Origin: Veillonella magna DSM 19857 | GTDB taxonomy: Bacteria; Bacillota; Negativicutes; Veillonellales; Veillonellaceae | Reading direction: 5' to 3' | Length of the DNA stretch: 64,000 bases | NCBI RefSeq assembly: GCF_000428745.1 | Contig: NZ_KE386795.1 | Span: 270,692-334,691, forward strand | Program-made: the position numbers and the translations under genes | Notes under the pieces: generated by a model | Databases searched by the model: none | Told to the model about the DNA's origin: nothing | The model's input: the letters and a program-made list of their open reading frames with translations, nothing else | Shown: positions 29,117 to 38,422 of the stretch, piece by piece | Layout: every line of letters begins with the position of its first letter | How positions within the stretch are numbered: position 1 is the first letter of the stretch

Positions 29117-30112
29117 ATGTTAATTTCATGGAACAGTACACAGGCGTGTAATCTAACATGTCAGCATTGCTATCGCGATGCATCACCGCAAGCATTAAAA
29201 GAAGAATTGACGACGGCGGAAGCCAAACGATTAATTGAACAAATTGCCAAAGCCGGTTTTAAAATTATGATATTCAGCGGCGGTGAACCGTTAATGCGTC
29301 AAGATATGCCGGAGCTTATTGCGTATGCCGCAAGCCAAGGACTTCGTCCGGTATTGGGTACTAACGGCACACTTCTGACGGAGGATATGGTATATACGCT
29401 CAAGGAAGCAGGTGCTATGCGCGTCGGCATCAGTCTGGACAGCCTTGATGAAAAGGAACACAATCGATTCCGCGGTCATCCCGATGCATGGGCTATGACA
29501 ATGGCAGGCATAGAAAATTGTCGGCGCGGTGGCTTGGGCTTTCAGATTCATACGACAGTAACGCGGCGCAACAAGGATGAACTACTTACGATTACGGATT
29601 GGTGTGTTGCGCATGGGGCAAAGGGGCATCATGTATTTTTCTTGGTGCCTACCGGTCGCGGTAAAGATATCGAAAATACAACATTGCGTACCGATGAGTA
29701 CGAAGAGGTGTTGACCAGTCTGATGCGTAAACAAAAAGAAGTGCCCTTGGAAATTAAACCAACCTGTGCACCGCAGTTTATGCGCATCGCTCGGGAAGAG
29801 GGCATTCCTTTGCGCTATCGTCGCGGTTGTTTGGCCGGTATCAGTTACTGTATTATCAGTCCCACCGGGAATGTACAAGCTTGCCCGTACTTACCGGTAG
29901 TATCGGGTAATGTTCGGGAACGCCGGTTTGACGAAATTTGGTTTGATGAAGCCATCTTTGAAAATTTCAGACATAAAAAGCCTCGCGGGTCCTGCGGTGT
30001 TTGTAAATACTATACAGTTTGCGGCGGTTGTCGTGCGCGGGCGTACTACTATAACGATGGCGATTATATGGCTGAGGAACCGTGGTGTAAGTTCAGTCAC
30101 TATAAAGAATGA
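29117..30112 (+). CDS. Radical SAM/SPASM protein, NirJ2-like
   Basis: This 331-residue protein opens LISWNSTQACNLTCQHCYRD, with the CxxxCxxC cluster that binds the SAM-cleaving 4Fe-4S, and GGEPL nearby. The C-terminal SPASM-type cysteines are CGVCKYYTVCGGCRAR plus an upstream cysteine pair. The ISWN-T-CNL-C-HCYRDA opening is characteristic of NirJ2/AhbD-like proteins that modify heme precursors. Other SPASM roles, such as peptide maturation, are possible, and no heme gene or precursor peptide is adjacent. Confidence 0.72.
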   Translation: MLISWNSTQACNLTCQHCYRDASPQALKEELTTAEAKRLIEQIAKAGFKIMIFSGGEPLMRQDMPELIAYAASQGLRPVLGTNGTLLTEDMVYTLKEAGAMRVGISLDSLDEKEHNRFRGHPDAWAMTMAGIENCRRGGLGFQIHTTVTRRNKDELLTITDWCVAHGAKGHHVFFLVPTGRGKDIENTTLRTDEYEEVLTSLMRKQKEVPLEIKPTCAPQFMRIAREEGIPLRYRRGCLAGISYCIISPTGNVQACPYLPVVSGNVRERRFDEIWFDEAIFENFRHKKPRGSCGVCKYYTVCGGCRARAYYYNDGDYMAEEPWCKFSHYKE

Positions 30113-30136
30113 CCGGGTGTACGGAAAGGAAGATAG

Positions 30137-30586
30137 ATGAAAAAAGCAGAAATCAGAACACTGGTTGATCATTTTGATCATGTACGAGCTCAAAATACCT
30201 ATGAATGGGCAAAGGATATACGCGTTACCGGCGGCGATCCGGGACATATAGAAATGACATTTACTACGGATATACGCCGTCACGCCAATTTGCGCGGTGA
30301 TTTACACGGTGCCGTTTGTGCCGGCTTTTCCGACAGCGTGATGGGTACGGCCTGTTTTACCCTGGGTAAGTCCGTTGTTACGTTGGAACTGAAGGGCAAC
30401 TTTATGAAAGCCGTTAAACCGGGCAGTGTACTGCGCGGTGTGGGACGCGTAGAGCATAACGGCAAGCGCACTATGGTTACCACCGGTCGCATCTACGATG
30501 AAGTAGGCGATTTGGTGTATATGGCATCGGGCACGTTCTATGTCATCGATACCTATGAATTACCGGAATTACCGTGGCGTTTATAA
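30137..30586 (+). CDS. PaaI-family hotdog thioesterase
   Basis: This 149-residue single hotdog-domain protein has NLRGDLHGAVCAGFSDSVMG, the segment that holds the helix and catalytic Asp/Asn region in PaaI-like acyl-CoA thioesterases, followed by KPGSVLRGVGRVEHNGKR. It probably hydrolyses an aryl- or acyl-CoA. AAAGGAAG precedes the ATG. It is close-spaced with the radical SAM gene (24 nt) and the Nudix gene (27 nt). Confidence 0.82.
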   Translation: MKKAEIRTLVDHFDHVRAQNTYEWAKDIRVTGGDPGHIEMTFTTDIRRHANLRGDLHGAVCAGFSDSVMGTACFTLGKSVVTLELKGNFMKAVKPGSVLRGVGRVEHNGKRTMVTTGRIYDEVGDLVYMASGTFYVIDTYELPELPWRL

Positions 30587-30613
30587 TCGGATAGTATCTT
30601 GGGAGGTAAAGTT

Positions 30614-31147
30614 ATGGCGATAAAAGAAGAAATAAAAAAATCATCGGAACTGCGTTTTGATGGACGATTGATACAAGTAACCTTCGACGTAGCCGAAGTA
30701 AACGGTAAGGATGCATGGCGCGAGGTTGTGCATCATCCCGGTGCCAGTGCGGTAATTGCTATTGATGATAAAGGACGTATTGTTATGGAACGACAATATC
30801 GCTATGCACTGGGACGTACGCTATTGGAAATTCCCGCCGGTAAATTAGACGGCGATGAAGATCCGCTTGTTTGTGCGCAGCGCGAATTGGCTGAAGAAAC
30901 GGGATACCATGCCGAGGAATGGCATTCCTTAGGCACTATTGCTACCAGTCCGGGATTTTGTAATGAAATGATTCACTTATATATTGCTAAAGGTCTTACT
31001 AAAGGTCAGACGCATTGGGATCCCGACGAATATGTAGAACTGGAATATTACACGTTGACGGACCTTATGGATGCCATTCGTCAGGAAGAAATTAAGGACA
31101 GTAAAACCTTGGCGGCCATTGCCTTGGCATTACCGTATCTTTCATAA
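30614..31147 (+). CDS. Nudix hydrolase, ADP-ribose pyrophosphatase type
   Basis: The 177-residue protein has the Nudix box in GKLDGDEDPLVCAQRELAEE followed by TGY, preceded by TLLEIPAGK, the pattern of ADP-ribose pyrophosphatases (NudF type). A TTG at 30599 is in frame, but GGGAGG is correctly spaced for ATG 30614. It probably cleaves ADP-ribose to AMP and ribose-5-phosphate, fitting the phosphopentomutase gene that follows. Confidence 0.88.
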   Translation: MAIKEEIKKSSELRFDGRLIQVTFDVAEVNGKDAWREVVHHPGASAVIAIDDKGRIVMERQYRYALGRTLLEIPAGKLDGDEDPLVCAQRELAEETGYHAEEWHSLGTIATSPGFCNEMIHLYIAKGLTKGQTHWDPDEYVELEYYTLTDLMDAIRQEEIKDSKTLAAIALALPYLS

Positions 31148-31204
31148 GTAGTATCCGTACAAAACAGAGCAGTAAGAAATACGGGAACAAGGAGGTAGAT
31201 GAGG

Positions 31205-32374
31205 ATGTTTAAACGAGTCATTGTACTTGTTATGGATAGTGTCGGTATCGGCCATGCGCCGGATGCCGCTGCTTTCGGTGATGAAGGGGCAAATACCATA
31301 GGTCATATTGCGGAAGCGGCCGGACCGATTCGCTGTCCTAACTTACGGCGTTTGGGGTTGGGACAATTGGTTACAACGGGAAGCGATGATGAGGCAGCGG
31401 TGACAGGTATATACGGTGCTTTGACGGAAACGAGCACCGGCAAAGATACAACCAGCGGTCATTGGGAATTAATGGGACATCCCGTTACGGTACCGTTTCC
31501 AACATTTTATGAAGGATTCCCTAAGGAATTGATGGACCTGTTTACAGAGCGTACCGGCTATGGCTATTTGGGAAACGAAGTGGCATCGGGAACAGAAATT
31601 ATCGAACGCCTCGGTGCAGAGCACATGCGTACCGGTAAGCCCATCGTATATACATCGGCGGATTCGGTATTTCAAATTGCTGCCCATGAAGATGTCATTC
31701 CGTTGAAAGAATTATATCGTATATGCCAAATTACCCGTGATGAAGTATGCGTCGGTGACTATGCGGTAGGACGCATTATCGCCAGACCTTTTGTCGGTGA
31801 GTTGGGCTCCTTAGTGCGTACATCGAATCGCCATGATTACAGCCGCATGCCGGAAAAAACATTGTATTTGGAAACCTTGCAGGCTGCCGGTAAACAAACT
31901 ATCGGCGTCGGGAAAATCGGAGATATTTATGCACATGTAGGTCTTAGTGCTTCCTATCCCAGCAAGAGCAACTCGCACGGCATGAACATAGCGGCCCGAC
32001 TTTTGGGCGGAGATTTTGCGGAAGGCCTTATGATGGTCAACCTGGTTGAATTTGATAGTCTCTATGGTCATCGTCGTAATCCGGCCGGGTACAAACGGGA
32101 GATAGAAGACTTTGATTACCAGTTGGGCGGATTTATAGAATTATTGACAGATGAGGATTTATTATTAATTACTGCCGACCACGGTAATGATCCGACGTGG
32201 AAAGGCACCGATCACACCCGTGAACAAGTACCTCTTCTCGGTTACTATAGAGGTCTTACGGAAGCAAAGCCTATCGGCGTACGCAAGAGCTATGCCGATT
32301 TGGGACAGACCGTACTGGATAACTTCGGCTGTGTCGGTGAGTACGGTACATCGTTCTTATCGCTTATAAAATAA
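31205..32374 (+). CDS. deoB: Phosphopentomutase
   Basis: This alkaline-phosphatase-superfamily enzyme interconverts (deoxy)ribose-1- and -5-phosphate in nucleoside catabolism. The 389-residue length is standard. VIVLVMDSVGIGHAPDA carries the first metal aspartate, STGKDTTSGHWE the catalytic threonine, and TADHGNDPTWKGTDHTRE the second metal site. ATG 31199 lies only about 3 nt from GGAGG, so ATG 31205 is preferred. Confidence 0.95.
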   Translation: MFKRVIVLVMDSVGIGHAPDAAAFGDEGANTIGHIAEAAGPIRCPNLRRLGLGQLVTTGSDDEAAVTGIYGALTETSTGKDTTSGHWELMGHPVTVPFPTFYEGFPKELMDLFTERTGYGYLGNEVASGTEIIERLGAEHMRTGKPIVYTSADSVFQIAAHEDVIPLKELYRICQITRDEVCVGDYAVGRIIARPFVGELGSLVRTSNRHDYSRMPEKTLYLETLQAAGKQTIGVGKIGDIYAHVGLSASYPSKSNSHGMNIAARLLGGDFAEGLMMVNLVEFDSLYGHRRNPAGYKREIEDFDYQLGGFIELLTDEDLLLITADHGNDPTWKGTDHTREQVPLLGYYRGLTEAKPIGVRKSYADLGQTVLDNFGCVGEYGTSFLSLIK

Positions 32375-32418
32375 GATAAACAGATATAAAACAGTGTGAA
32401 CATATGAGGAGGATTACT

Positions 32419-32982
32419 ATGAGCAAACAAATTTTATTTGTGTCCGGTCACACTCACATGAAAGACTCGTTGGCCAATAAAACAATTTTAGATGACATGA
32501 AAGCAATGTATCCGCAAGCTATGTTTGATTATTTGACAGAAAGCTATCCGGATTTTGCGTTCGATGTGGCGAAGGAACAAGCTAAACTCGAAGCGGCGGA
32601 TGTCATTGTCATCGAATATCCTATGTTTTGGTTTAATGCGCCTTCCATTGTGCAGCGTTGGTTTGAAGAAGTATTTCTCCATGGCTTCGCTTATGGCACC
32701 GGCGGAGATAAATTACAGGGGAAGACAATGATTGTTTCTCTTACATCCGGCGCACCGGAGGACGTGTATACGGCTGATGCGGTAGGAACACCGGGCATTG
32801 AAAGCTACCTGTTGCCTATGAAAGCAACCGCTGCCTACACAGGAATGAAGTGGGGTGGCTTTGTTTACAGCGGTGGTATGATGAGCATCGGCGTTGATGA
32901 AGAAACCAAACAAGCATTGACGGATAAAGCTAAGGATCACGCCAAACGATTACAAGCGCTCATCGCATCGGTACTCGGTTAA
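32419..32982 (+). CDS. NAD(P)H-dependent FMN quinone reductase (flavodoxin-like)
   Basis: This 187-residue flavodoxin-fold oxidoreductase of the KefG/MdaB/YwrO group has an N-terminal phosphate-binding loop SGHTHMKDSLANK, and PMFWFNAPSIVQRWFEEVF, the hallmark segment that forms the FMN site and dimer interface. It is likely to reduce quinones or protect against electrophiles. ATG 32419 after GAGGAGG is chosen over ATG 32404. An MFS gene begins 11 nt after the stop, so the two may act together in detoxification. Confidence 0.85.
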   Translation: MSKQILFVSGHTHMKDSLANKTILDDMKAMYPQAMFDYLTESYPDFAFDVAKEQAKLEAADVIVIEYPMFWFNAPSIVQRWFEEVFLHGFAYGTGGDKLQGKTMIVSLTSGAPEDVYTADAVGTPGIESYLLPMKATAAYTGMKWGGFVYSGGMMSIGVDEETKQALTDKAKDHAKRLQALIASVLG

Positions 32983-32993
32983 GGTGTATTCCT

Positions 32994-34190
32994 ATGAGTA
33001 TGCACATTAATCGGGCACAAACAGAGAACGTACCTTTGATGACGACCGGCACGGCTGTATTGTTTGCAGCTGCTGCCGGTCTTGCTATCGGCAATCTTTA
33101 TTGGGCGCAACCATTGCTTGCCATGATAGCCGATGATTTTGGTGTGCCGGTGTCAAGCGGTGGTTTTCTGGTGACGGCGACCCAAATAGGCTATGCCTTA
33201 GGAATTTTCTTTTTTGTTCCCTTAGGTGATGCTGTGTCGCGTCGGACATTGGTAGGAATAACAATGGGTGTTACATCAATTGCATTACTGCTTTGTGCCT
33301 GGTCACCCGGGTTTAGTATGTTAGCCATGGCGTTAGGACTCTTAGGGTTGGTGACCGTGGCAGGACAAATTCTGTTGCCCATGGCCGGAGATTTGGCAGC
33401 TGCCGATGATCGCGGGCGTATTGTCGGTATCGTTACGTCCGGCATTACCGGAGGAATACTGTTCGCTCGTTTCATCAGCGGATTCGTAGCAGATGGGATT
33501 GGTTGGCCCGGACTTTATATAGGTGCGGCAGTTATAAATGCCATCGTTACCGTAATTATGATGCGGGTGTTACCTCATGAAAAACGAAGAGCGTCACTCG
33601 GTTATCCACGATTACTATGGGACGTGTTCGGTGCAGTAAAACGCAATCCCAAATCGTTGCAACTACTTACCTATACAGGACTGGGCTTTGGCATTTCTTT
33701 CAATATATTTTGGACGGTGCTCACCTATGTATTGGCAGAGGCTCCGTACCATTACAGTCCGTTCCAAATCGGTTTGGTCAGTCTTACCTCATTGGTAGGT
33801 GCCATAGCCGGTATCGGGATTGGTCGATTGCAAGACAAGGGATATGGTCATACCGCGCTGGGGGTAAGCTTTGCTCTCAGCGCCGCCATATTGGCTTTGG
33901 CTGCCTATGTCCATAATTCCATCATAGCTATACTTATTGTTGCCGCCGTATTTGCATTAGCTATACAAGGCATTTGTGTACTTGTACAGTCTGAGCTATT
34001 TGCGCTTTCCGGTACGGAGCGAAGTCGGTTGAACACGGCTTTGGTAGTGAGCAATTTTATGTTTGCCGCCGGTGGGAGCCTGCTTTCTACATGGCTGTGG
34101 AATCATGGCGGTTGGCCTATGGCCGTAGGCGGAGCTTCCTCGGCATCCTTTGTCGGTTTGGTACTATGGTGGCTTTGGCATAAAAAATAA
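32994..34190 (+). CDS. MFS transporter
   Basis: This 398-residue major facilitator has about twelve hydrophobic segments. The loop 2-3 motif appears as VPLGDAVSRRTLVG, and the segment GFLVTATQIGYALGIFFFVP is typical of the DHA1-like drug efflux branch. Its substrate cannot be read from sequence. It is co-oriented and closely spaced with the quinone reductase. Confidence 0.85.
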   Translation: MSMHINRAQTENVPLMTTGTAVLFAAAAGLAIGNLYWAQPLLAMIADDFGVPVSSGGFLVTATQIGYALGIFFFVPLGDAVSRRTLVGITMGVTSIALLLCAWSPGFSMLAMALGLLGLVTVAGQILLPMAGDLAAADDRGRIVGIVTSGITGGILFARFISGFVADGIGWPGLYIGAAVINAIVTVIMMRVLPHEKRRASLGYPRLLWDVFGAVKRNPKSLQLLTYTGLGFGISFNIFWTVLTYVLAEAPYHYSPFQIGLVSLTSLVGAIAGIGIGRLQDKGYGHTALGVSFALSAAILALAAYVHNSIIAILIVAAVFALAIQGICVLVQSELFALSGTERSRLNTALVVSNFMFAAGGSLLSTWLWNHGGWPMAVGGASSASFVGLVLWWLWHKK

Positions 34191-34258
34191 AAATTTTTTT
34201 CAAAATAAAAAGGGTATTCAGTCTTTCATATAGAAATATATAAACATAAGGAATAACG

Positions 34259-34275
34259 AACTCCCCTTTGGAGTT
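34259..34275 (+). promoter_or_regulatory. Small hairpin in the hpf leader
   Basis: AACTCC and GGAGTT form a 6-bp stem around CCTTT about 20 nt before the hpf start, just upstream of its AAAGGATG ribosome-binding site. It may affect mRNA stability or translation. Confidence 0.4.
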
Positions 34276-34295
34276 TGAAGAAAGGATGTATAACT

Positions 34296-34826
34296 ATGAA
34301 AGTGACAGTTAGAGGTAAAAACATTGAAGTGACGGCTGCGCTGCGCGAGTATTTGGAAAAACGTTGCGAAAAATTGTCTCGCTATTTCGATGCACCTTTT
34401 GAAGTGAAGGCTGTATTATCCGTAGAAAAAGAAAAGCGCGTTGTTGAGTTGACCTGTTTTGTAGAAGGGTTGCCTCTGCGCGGGGTTGAAAGCAATACTG
34501 ACATGTATGCAGCGATTGACCTGGTAGTAGACAAGATTGTCCGTCAGATTCATAAATATAAAACACGCTTGGCACGACGCTTTAAGAAAGCAAATGCATT
34601 CCGTCCGGATGCGTACGTACCGCCGGTTGCTGTTGAAGAAGAAGAAATCTCTGTTGTACGTCGTAAACATTTCCGCGTACAGCCGATGGATGTAGAAGAA
34701 GCAATTATGCAGATGAACCTTGTTGGTCATGACTTCTTTATGTTCTTCAATGCAGAAACAGAAACAATGAACGTCGTATATCGTCGTAAAAACGGCGACT
34801 ATGGTTTGATTGAACCTGATTTATAA
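34296..34826 (+). CDS. hpf: Ribosome hibernation promoting factor, long form
   Basis: The 176-residue protein has an N-terminal S30AE/YfiA domain (KVTVRGKNIEVTAALREYLE) that binds the mRNA/tRNA channel of the 30S subunit, a basic linker, and the C-terminal domain (AIMQMNLVGHDFFMFFNAET) that dimerises ribosomes into 100S particles. The long form is normal in Firmicutes. A TTG at 34275 is in frame, but ATG 34296 fits the family start. Confidence 0.94.
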   Translation: MKVTVRGKNIEVTAALREYLEKRCEKLSRYFDAPFEVKAVLSVEKEKRVVELTCFVEGLPLRGVESNTDMYAAIDLVVDKIVRQIHKYKTRLARRFKKANAFRPDAYVPPVAVEEEEISVVRRKHFRVQPMDVEEAIMQMNLVGHDFFMFFNAETETMNVVYRRKNGDYGLIEPDL

Positions 34827-34920
34827 TACATAACAAGCAGATGTACCCTGTTGTTGATAAAAGGCTGACAACATAATTACATCAAAATAAATAACATAAC
34901 CGTATAATTCAATATAAAGA

Positions 34921-34995
34921 AAAGAGGACGACTCGTGCCTTGGCAGTTAGATTTAGTAAATGGCGTGCCTGCGACATTGAGTGGTCCTCTTTTTT
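34921..34995 (+). repeat. Hairpin-family element E1 (diverged), hpf-leuS
   Basis: An outer stem AAAGAGGAC/GTCCTCTTT continues as ACTC/GAGT. The inner stem is GGCA-GTTA with TGGC-g-TGCC, and an 11-nt loop GATTTAGTAAA caps it. Layout, bulge position and flanks match E6 at 60000 closely, including GCAGT and TGCCT, but the loop has drifted. A run of T follows, so it also looks like the hpf transcription terminator. Confidence 0.75.
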
Positions 34996-34997
34996 GT

Positions 34998-35026
34998 TTG
35001 ACGCATGTCTTTCCTTAGAATATAAT
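34998..35026 (+). promoter_or_regulatory. Strong sigma-A type promoter for leuS
   Basis: TTGACG at 34998-35003, a 17-nt spacer and a perfect TATAAT at 35021-35026 predict transcription from about 35033, giving a 60-nt leader. That is too short for a T-box leader. Confidence 0.8.
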
Positions 35027-35095
35027 TAGGGGTAAGGTTTATTTGGTTTACTACAGACCGTATGAGGTTACAAATAGAGTTGAGGAGGCTGTTGC

Positions 35096-37561
35096 ATGAA
35101 GGACAGATATGTAGCACAGGATATTGAAAAGAAATGGCAAGCCTATTGGCTGGAAAACGGAGTATTCAAAACAGAGTATGATGAATCTAAGGAAAAGTAC
35201 TACGTTTTGGAAATGTTCCCGTACCCATCCGGTAACCTTCATATGGGACATGTGCGTAACTACTCCATCGGTGACGTGGTAGCGCGTTTTAAGAAAATGA
35301 AGGGCTTTAATGTGTTGCATCCGATGGGATGGGACGCATTTGGTATGCCGGCAGAAAATGCAGCGATCAAGCATGGTATTGCACCAAAAACATGGACGCT
35401 TGATAATATCGAAAATATGAAACGGCAGCAGCAAGCATTGGGGCTTTCCTATGATTGGGATCGCGAAGTAGCTACCTGCAAGGAAGATTACTATCGCTGG
35501 ACGCAGTGGTTGTTCCAACAGTTCTACAAAAAAGGCTTGGCCTATAAAAAGGAAGCCAAGGTTAACTGGTGCGAACATTGCCATACAGTATTGGCTAACG
35601 AACAGGTTATTGACGGACTTTGCTGGCGCTGCGACAACAAGGTAGAAAAGAAAGACTTAAAGCAGTGGTTCCTTAAAATTACGGACTATGCCGATCGCTT
35701 GTTAGCTGATTTGGATACCCTTGAACATTGGCCGGATCGCGTTAAGACGATGCAGCGTAACTGGATCGGTCGCAGCGAAGGGGCGCAGTTTGCTTTTGAA
35801 ATTCCGGCTATCAATAAATCCGTTGAAGTGTACACAACGCGTGTAGATACGATCTTCGGCGTAAGTTATATCGTATTGGCACCGGAGCATCCGTACGTAC
35901 AGGAATTGATTGCGAATGCTGACAATAAAGACGAGTTGGATGCATTTATTTATCGCATTCGCAATTTGAATGAAATCGATCGCACATCGACGGATGTAGA
36001 AAAGGAAGGCCTTTTCACCGGCGCCTATGCAAAACATCCGATTACAGGTAAGGATGTGCCGATTTGGATTGCCAACTATGTATTGGTAGATTATGGTACC
36101 GGCGCCGTTATGGGTGTACCGGCACATGACGAACGCGATTATAAATTCGCGAAGAAATATGATTTGCCTATTAACTGGGTAGTACAAAATGAAGCGCAGG
36201 ATCTTGACTTTGCGGCACAAACGGATGCGTACCATGAAGACGGCATTTTGGTAAACTCCGGTGATTTCACCGGTATGACATCTGCCGATGCACGGGAAGC
36301 ATTGTGCAAATATTTTGAAGAAAAAGGAATTGGTGCTAAGAAAATTAACTACCGTCTTCGCGATTGGTTGATTTCCCGTCAGCGTTATTGGGGCGTGCCG
36401 ATTCCGATTGTATACTGCGATCACTGCGGAGAACAGTTAGTACCGGAAGAAGAGCTTCCTGTTCGTTTGCCGGAAGATGTTGTGTTTGACGGTGGTGCCA
36501 TTTCTCCGTTAGCCACATCGGAACATTTTGTACATGCCAAATGTCCTAAGTGCGGTGGTGAAGCTCGTCGCGAAATCGACACGATGGATACGTTTATTGA
36601 TTCGTCCTGGTATTTCTTACGCTACACCGATGCGCGCAATGATAAGGAAGCCTTCAACAAGAAGATTGCCGATTATTGGATGAATGTAGATCAGTACATC
36701 GGCGGCATTGAACATGCGATTTTGCACTTGCTCTATTCCCGCTTCTTCGTAAAGGTATTACATGATCTTGGCCTTGTAAGTGTGAACGAACCGTTCAAGG
36801 GGTTGTTAACACAGGGGATGGTTCTTAAAGAAGGCAGCAAGATGTCTAAGTCTAAGGGCAATGTAGTATCGCCGGAAGAAATTATTAACAAATACGGCGC
36901 CGATACAGCACGCCTGTTTATTTTGTTCGCTGCACCGGTTGATCGTGATTTGGATTGGAGTGATCAAGGGGTAGAAGGTTCGTACCGTTTCTTGGGACGT
37001 GTATGGCGCATCGTCGATCAGTATACATCGATGGCACATACTCACGATGGAAAACTTACAAAGGACGAAACAGCGTTACGTCGCGAACTTCATCGTGCGA
37101 TTAAAAAAGTAACGGAAGACTTGGACGGACGCTTTAATTTCAATACAGCGATCAGTACCATTATGGAATTGGTAAATGCTATGTACCAGTACAAAGATGG
37201 TCATGATGCCGTACAAGGTGACTTGGCGGAAGAGTTGGTACAGAAACTGTTACTTTTACTGGCTCCGTTCACACCGCACATTACGGAAGAGTTGTGGCAT
37301 GAATGTGGTTACGAAGGCAGTGTTCATCAGCAAGCTTGGCCGACGTATGAAGAAAAGGCGTTGGCTGTGGACGAAGTTGAAATTGCCGTACAGGTTAACG
37401 GTAAGGTACGCGATAAGTTGACGGTAGCTGTCAACATGGATAAGGCAGCTTTGGAAGAACAGGCAAAAGCATTGCCGCGCGTACAAGAATTTATCGACGG
37501 CAAGAACGTAGTGAAGGTTATCGTTGTACCGAATAAGATTGTTAATATCGTAGTGAAATAA
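35096..37561 (+). CDS. leuS: Leucyl-tRNA synthetase
   Basis: This class I synthetase charges tRNA-Leu. The 821-residue length is normal. The HIGH motif is HMGH at residues 49-52 ([15 protein letters not shown]). The CP1 editing domain occupies about 220-410 with [15 protein letters not shown], the Zn-like cysteine pairs (CDHCGEQ and CPKCGG) follow, KMSKS lies at 582-586, and the C-terminal anticodon and tRNA-binding domains complete the protein. GAGGAGG precedes the ATG. Confidence 0.97.
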   Translation: MKDRYVAQDIEKKWQAYWLENGVFKTEYDESKEKYYVLEMFPYPSGNLHMGHVRNYSIGDVVARFKKMKGFNVLHPMGWDAFGMPAENAAIKHGIAPKTWTLDNIENMKRQQQALGLSYDWDREVATCKEDYYRWTQWLFQQFYKKGLAYKKEAKVNWCEHCHTVLANEQVIDGLCWRCDNKVEKKDLKQWFLKITDYADRLLADLDTLEHWPDRVKTMQRNWIGRSEGAQFAFEIPAINKSVEVYTTRVDTIFGVSYIVLAPEHPYVQELIANADNKDELDAFIYRIRNLNEIDRTSTDVEKEGLFTGAYAKHPITGKDVPIWIANYVLVDYGTGAVMGVPAHDERDYKFAKKYDLPINWVVQNEAQDLDFAAQTDAYHEDGILVNSGDFTGMTSADAREALCKYFEEKGIGAKKINYRLRDWLISRQRYWGVPIPIVYCDHCGEQLVPEEELPVRLPEDVVFDGGAISPLATSEHFVHAKCPKCGGEARREIDTMDTFIDSSWYFLRYTDARNDKEAFNKKIADYWMNVDQYIGGIEHAILHLLYSRFFVKVLHDLGLVSVNEPFKGLLTQGMVLKEGSKMSKSKGNVVSPEEIINKYGADTARLFILFAAPVDRDLDWSDQGVEGSYRFLGRVWRIVDQYTSMAHTHDGKLTKDETALRRELHRAIKKVTEDLDGRFNFNTAISTIMELVNAMYQYKDGHDAVQGDLAEELVQKLLLLLAPFTPHITEELWHECGYEGSVHQQAWPTYEEKALAVDEVEIAVQVNGKVRDKLTVAVNMDKAALEEQAKALPRVQEFIDGKNVVKVIVVPNKIVNIVVK

Positions 37562-37579
37562 TCTGCGAGGAGTGATTGT

Positions 37580-38059
37580 ATGCCTAAACGTGAAGATTAT
37601 ATCAGCTGGGATGAATATTTTATGGGCGTGGCCAGCTTGGCAGCGAAACGTTCAAAGGATCCGAACACACAGGTAGGTGCGTGTATTGTAAGCAATGATA
37701 ATAAAATTTTATCTATCGGTTACAATGGTATGCCCTTAGGCTGTAATGATGATGAATTTTCGTGGGACCGTGATGTGACGGCAGATAATAAGTATTTCTA
37801 CATTGTTCACAGCGAGTTGAATGCAATTTTGAATTATCGCGGCGGTTCCTTGGAAGGCAGCAAGATATATGTAACTCTCTTTCCTTGTAATGAATGTGCT
37901 AAGGCCATTATTCAAAGCGGGATTAAGGAAGTCATCTACTGGCAGGATATTTATAAGGATACGCGCGAAGTTATTGCTTCAAAGCGCATGCTCCGCACGG
38001 CCGGTGTACAGTTGACGGAATACATTCCGTCCGGTCGCATCGTAGAGTTGCAAATGTAA
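37580..38059 (+). CDS. Deoxycytidylate (dCMP) deaminase
   Basis: This zinc deaminase converts dCMP to dUMP for thymidylate synthesis. The 159-residue protein has the zinc/catalytic motifs HSELNA (HxE) and PCNECAK (PCxxC). SKDPNTQVGACIV and GYNGMPLGCND are typical of the dCMP deaminase/ComEB group rather than tRNA or riboflavin deaminases. It follows leuS by 18 nt and ends before a long hairpin. Confidence 0.88.
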   Translation: MPKREDYISWDEYFMGVASLAAKRSKDPNTQVGACIVSNDNKILSIGYNGMPLGCNDDEFSWDRDVTADNKYFYIVHSELNAILNYRGGSLEGSKIYVTLFPCNECAKAIIQSGIKEVIYWQDIYKDTREVIASKRMLRTAGVQLTEYIPSGRIVELQM

Positions 38060-38120
38060 TAGCAACTATAAATGAAAAACTGTCAGTGAAAAACTGTAAA
38101 TAAAAAAACTATAATTGAAA

Positions 38121-38192
38121 GATCCCACCGAGGTGTGGATGGAGAATTCAGTGTATGATTTCTTCATCGAGTTACCATCGGTGGGATTTTTT
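38121..38192 (+). terminator. Long hairpin terminator after dCMP deaminase
   Basis: GATCCCACCGA pairs with TCGGTGGGAT. A second inner helix, GATGGAGAA with TTCTTCATC, caps a loop TTCAGTGTATGAT, and six T residues follow. The two-tier architecture resembles the E-family hairpins but the loop does not match, so I keep it separate. Confidence 0.8.
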
Positions 38193-38275
38193 AGTGGAAT
38201 AATGCTATTGTTAATTAATGGAGCAGGACCAAGTACGCGATGCACTATTAGCTTTATTGTACTGTAAACTCTATG

Positions 38276-38304
38276 TTGTCTTTTGGTAGATTCACATATA
38301 TAAT
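38276..38304 (+). promoter_or_regulatory. Promoter of the DUF4143 ATPase gene
   Basis: TTGTCT (38276-38281), a 17-nt spacer and TATAAT (38299-38304). The predicted start near 38311 falls inside the first of three 33-bp repeats. Confidence 0.68.
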
Positions 38305-38308
38305 GATT

Positions 38309-38406
38309 GTGTGATAGCTCAACACGTAATTATTTATAAAAGTGTGATAAAGTAACACATAACAATATATAAAAGTGTGATAAATTTCACGAAATTATAT
38401 ATAAAA
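38309..38406 (+). repeat. Three 33-bp tandem repeats with TGTGA palindromes
   Basis: Units start at 38309, 38342 and 38375 with GTGTGATA and end in TATAAAA; a partial fourth (ATGTGA) touches the ribosome-binding site. Each carries an imperfect palindrome, for example TGTGATAAAGTAACACA and TGTGATAAATTTCACG. Their location from the transcription start to the RBS suggests an operator array, possibly autoregulatory. Confidence 0.7.
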
Positions 38407-38422
38407 ATGTGAGGAGGCAGAG

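Noticed and set aside
34827-35095. T-box riboswitch before leuS
   Set aside because: No T-box sequence (TGGNACCGCG-like) is present and the promoter at 34998 leaves only a 60-nt leader.
35702-36424. 240-codon open frame on the minus strand within leuS
   Set aside because: Shadow of the leuS coding strand; leuS motifs are intact across it.
38121-38192. Eighth member of the E hairpin family
   Set aside because: Two-tier stem is similar but the loop and bulge do not match the GGTCTWNCGAA consensus.
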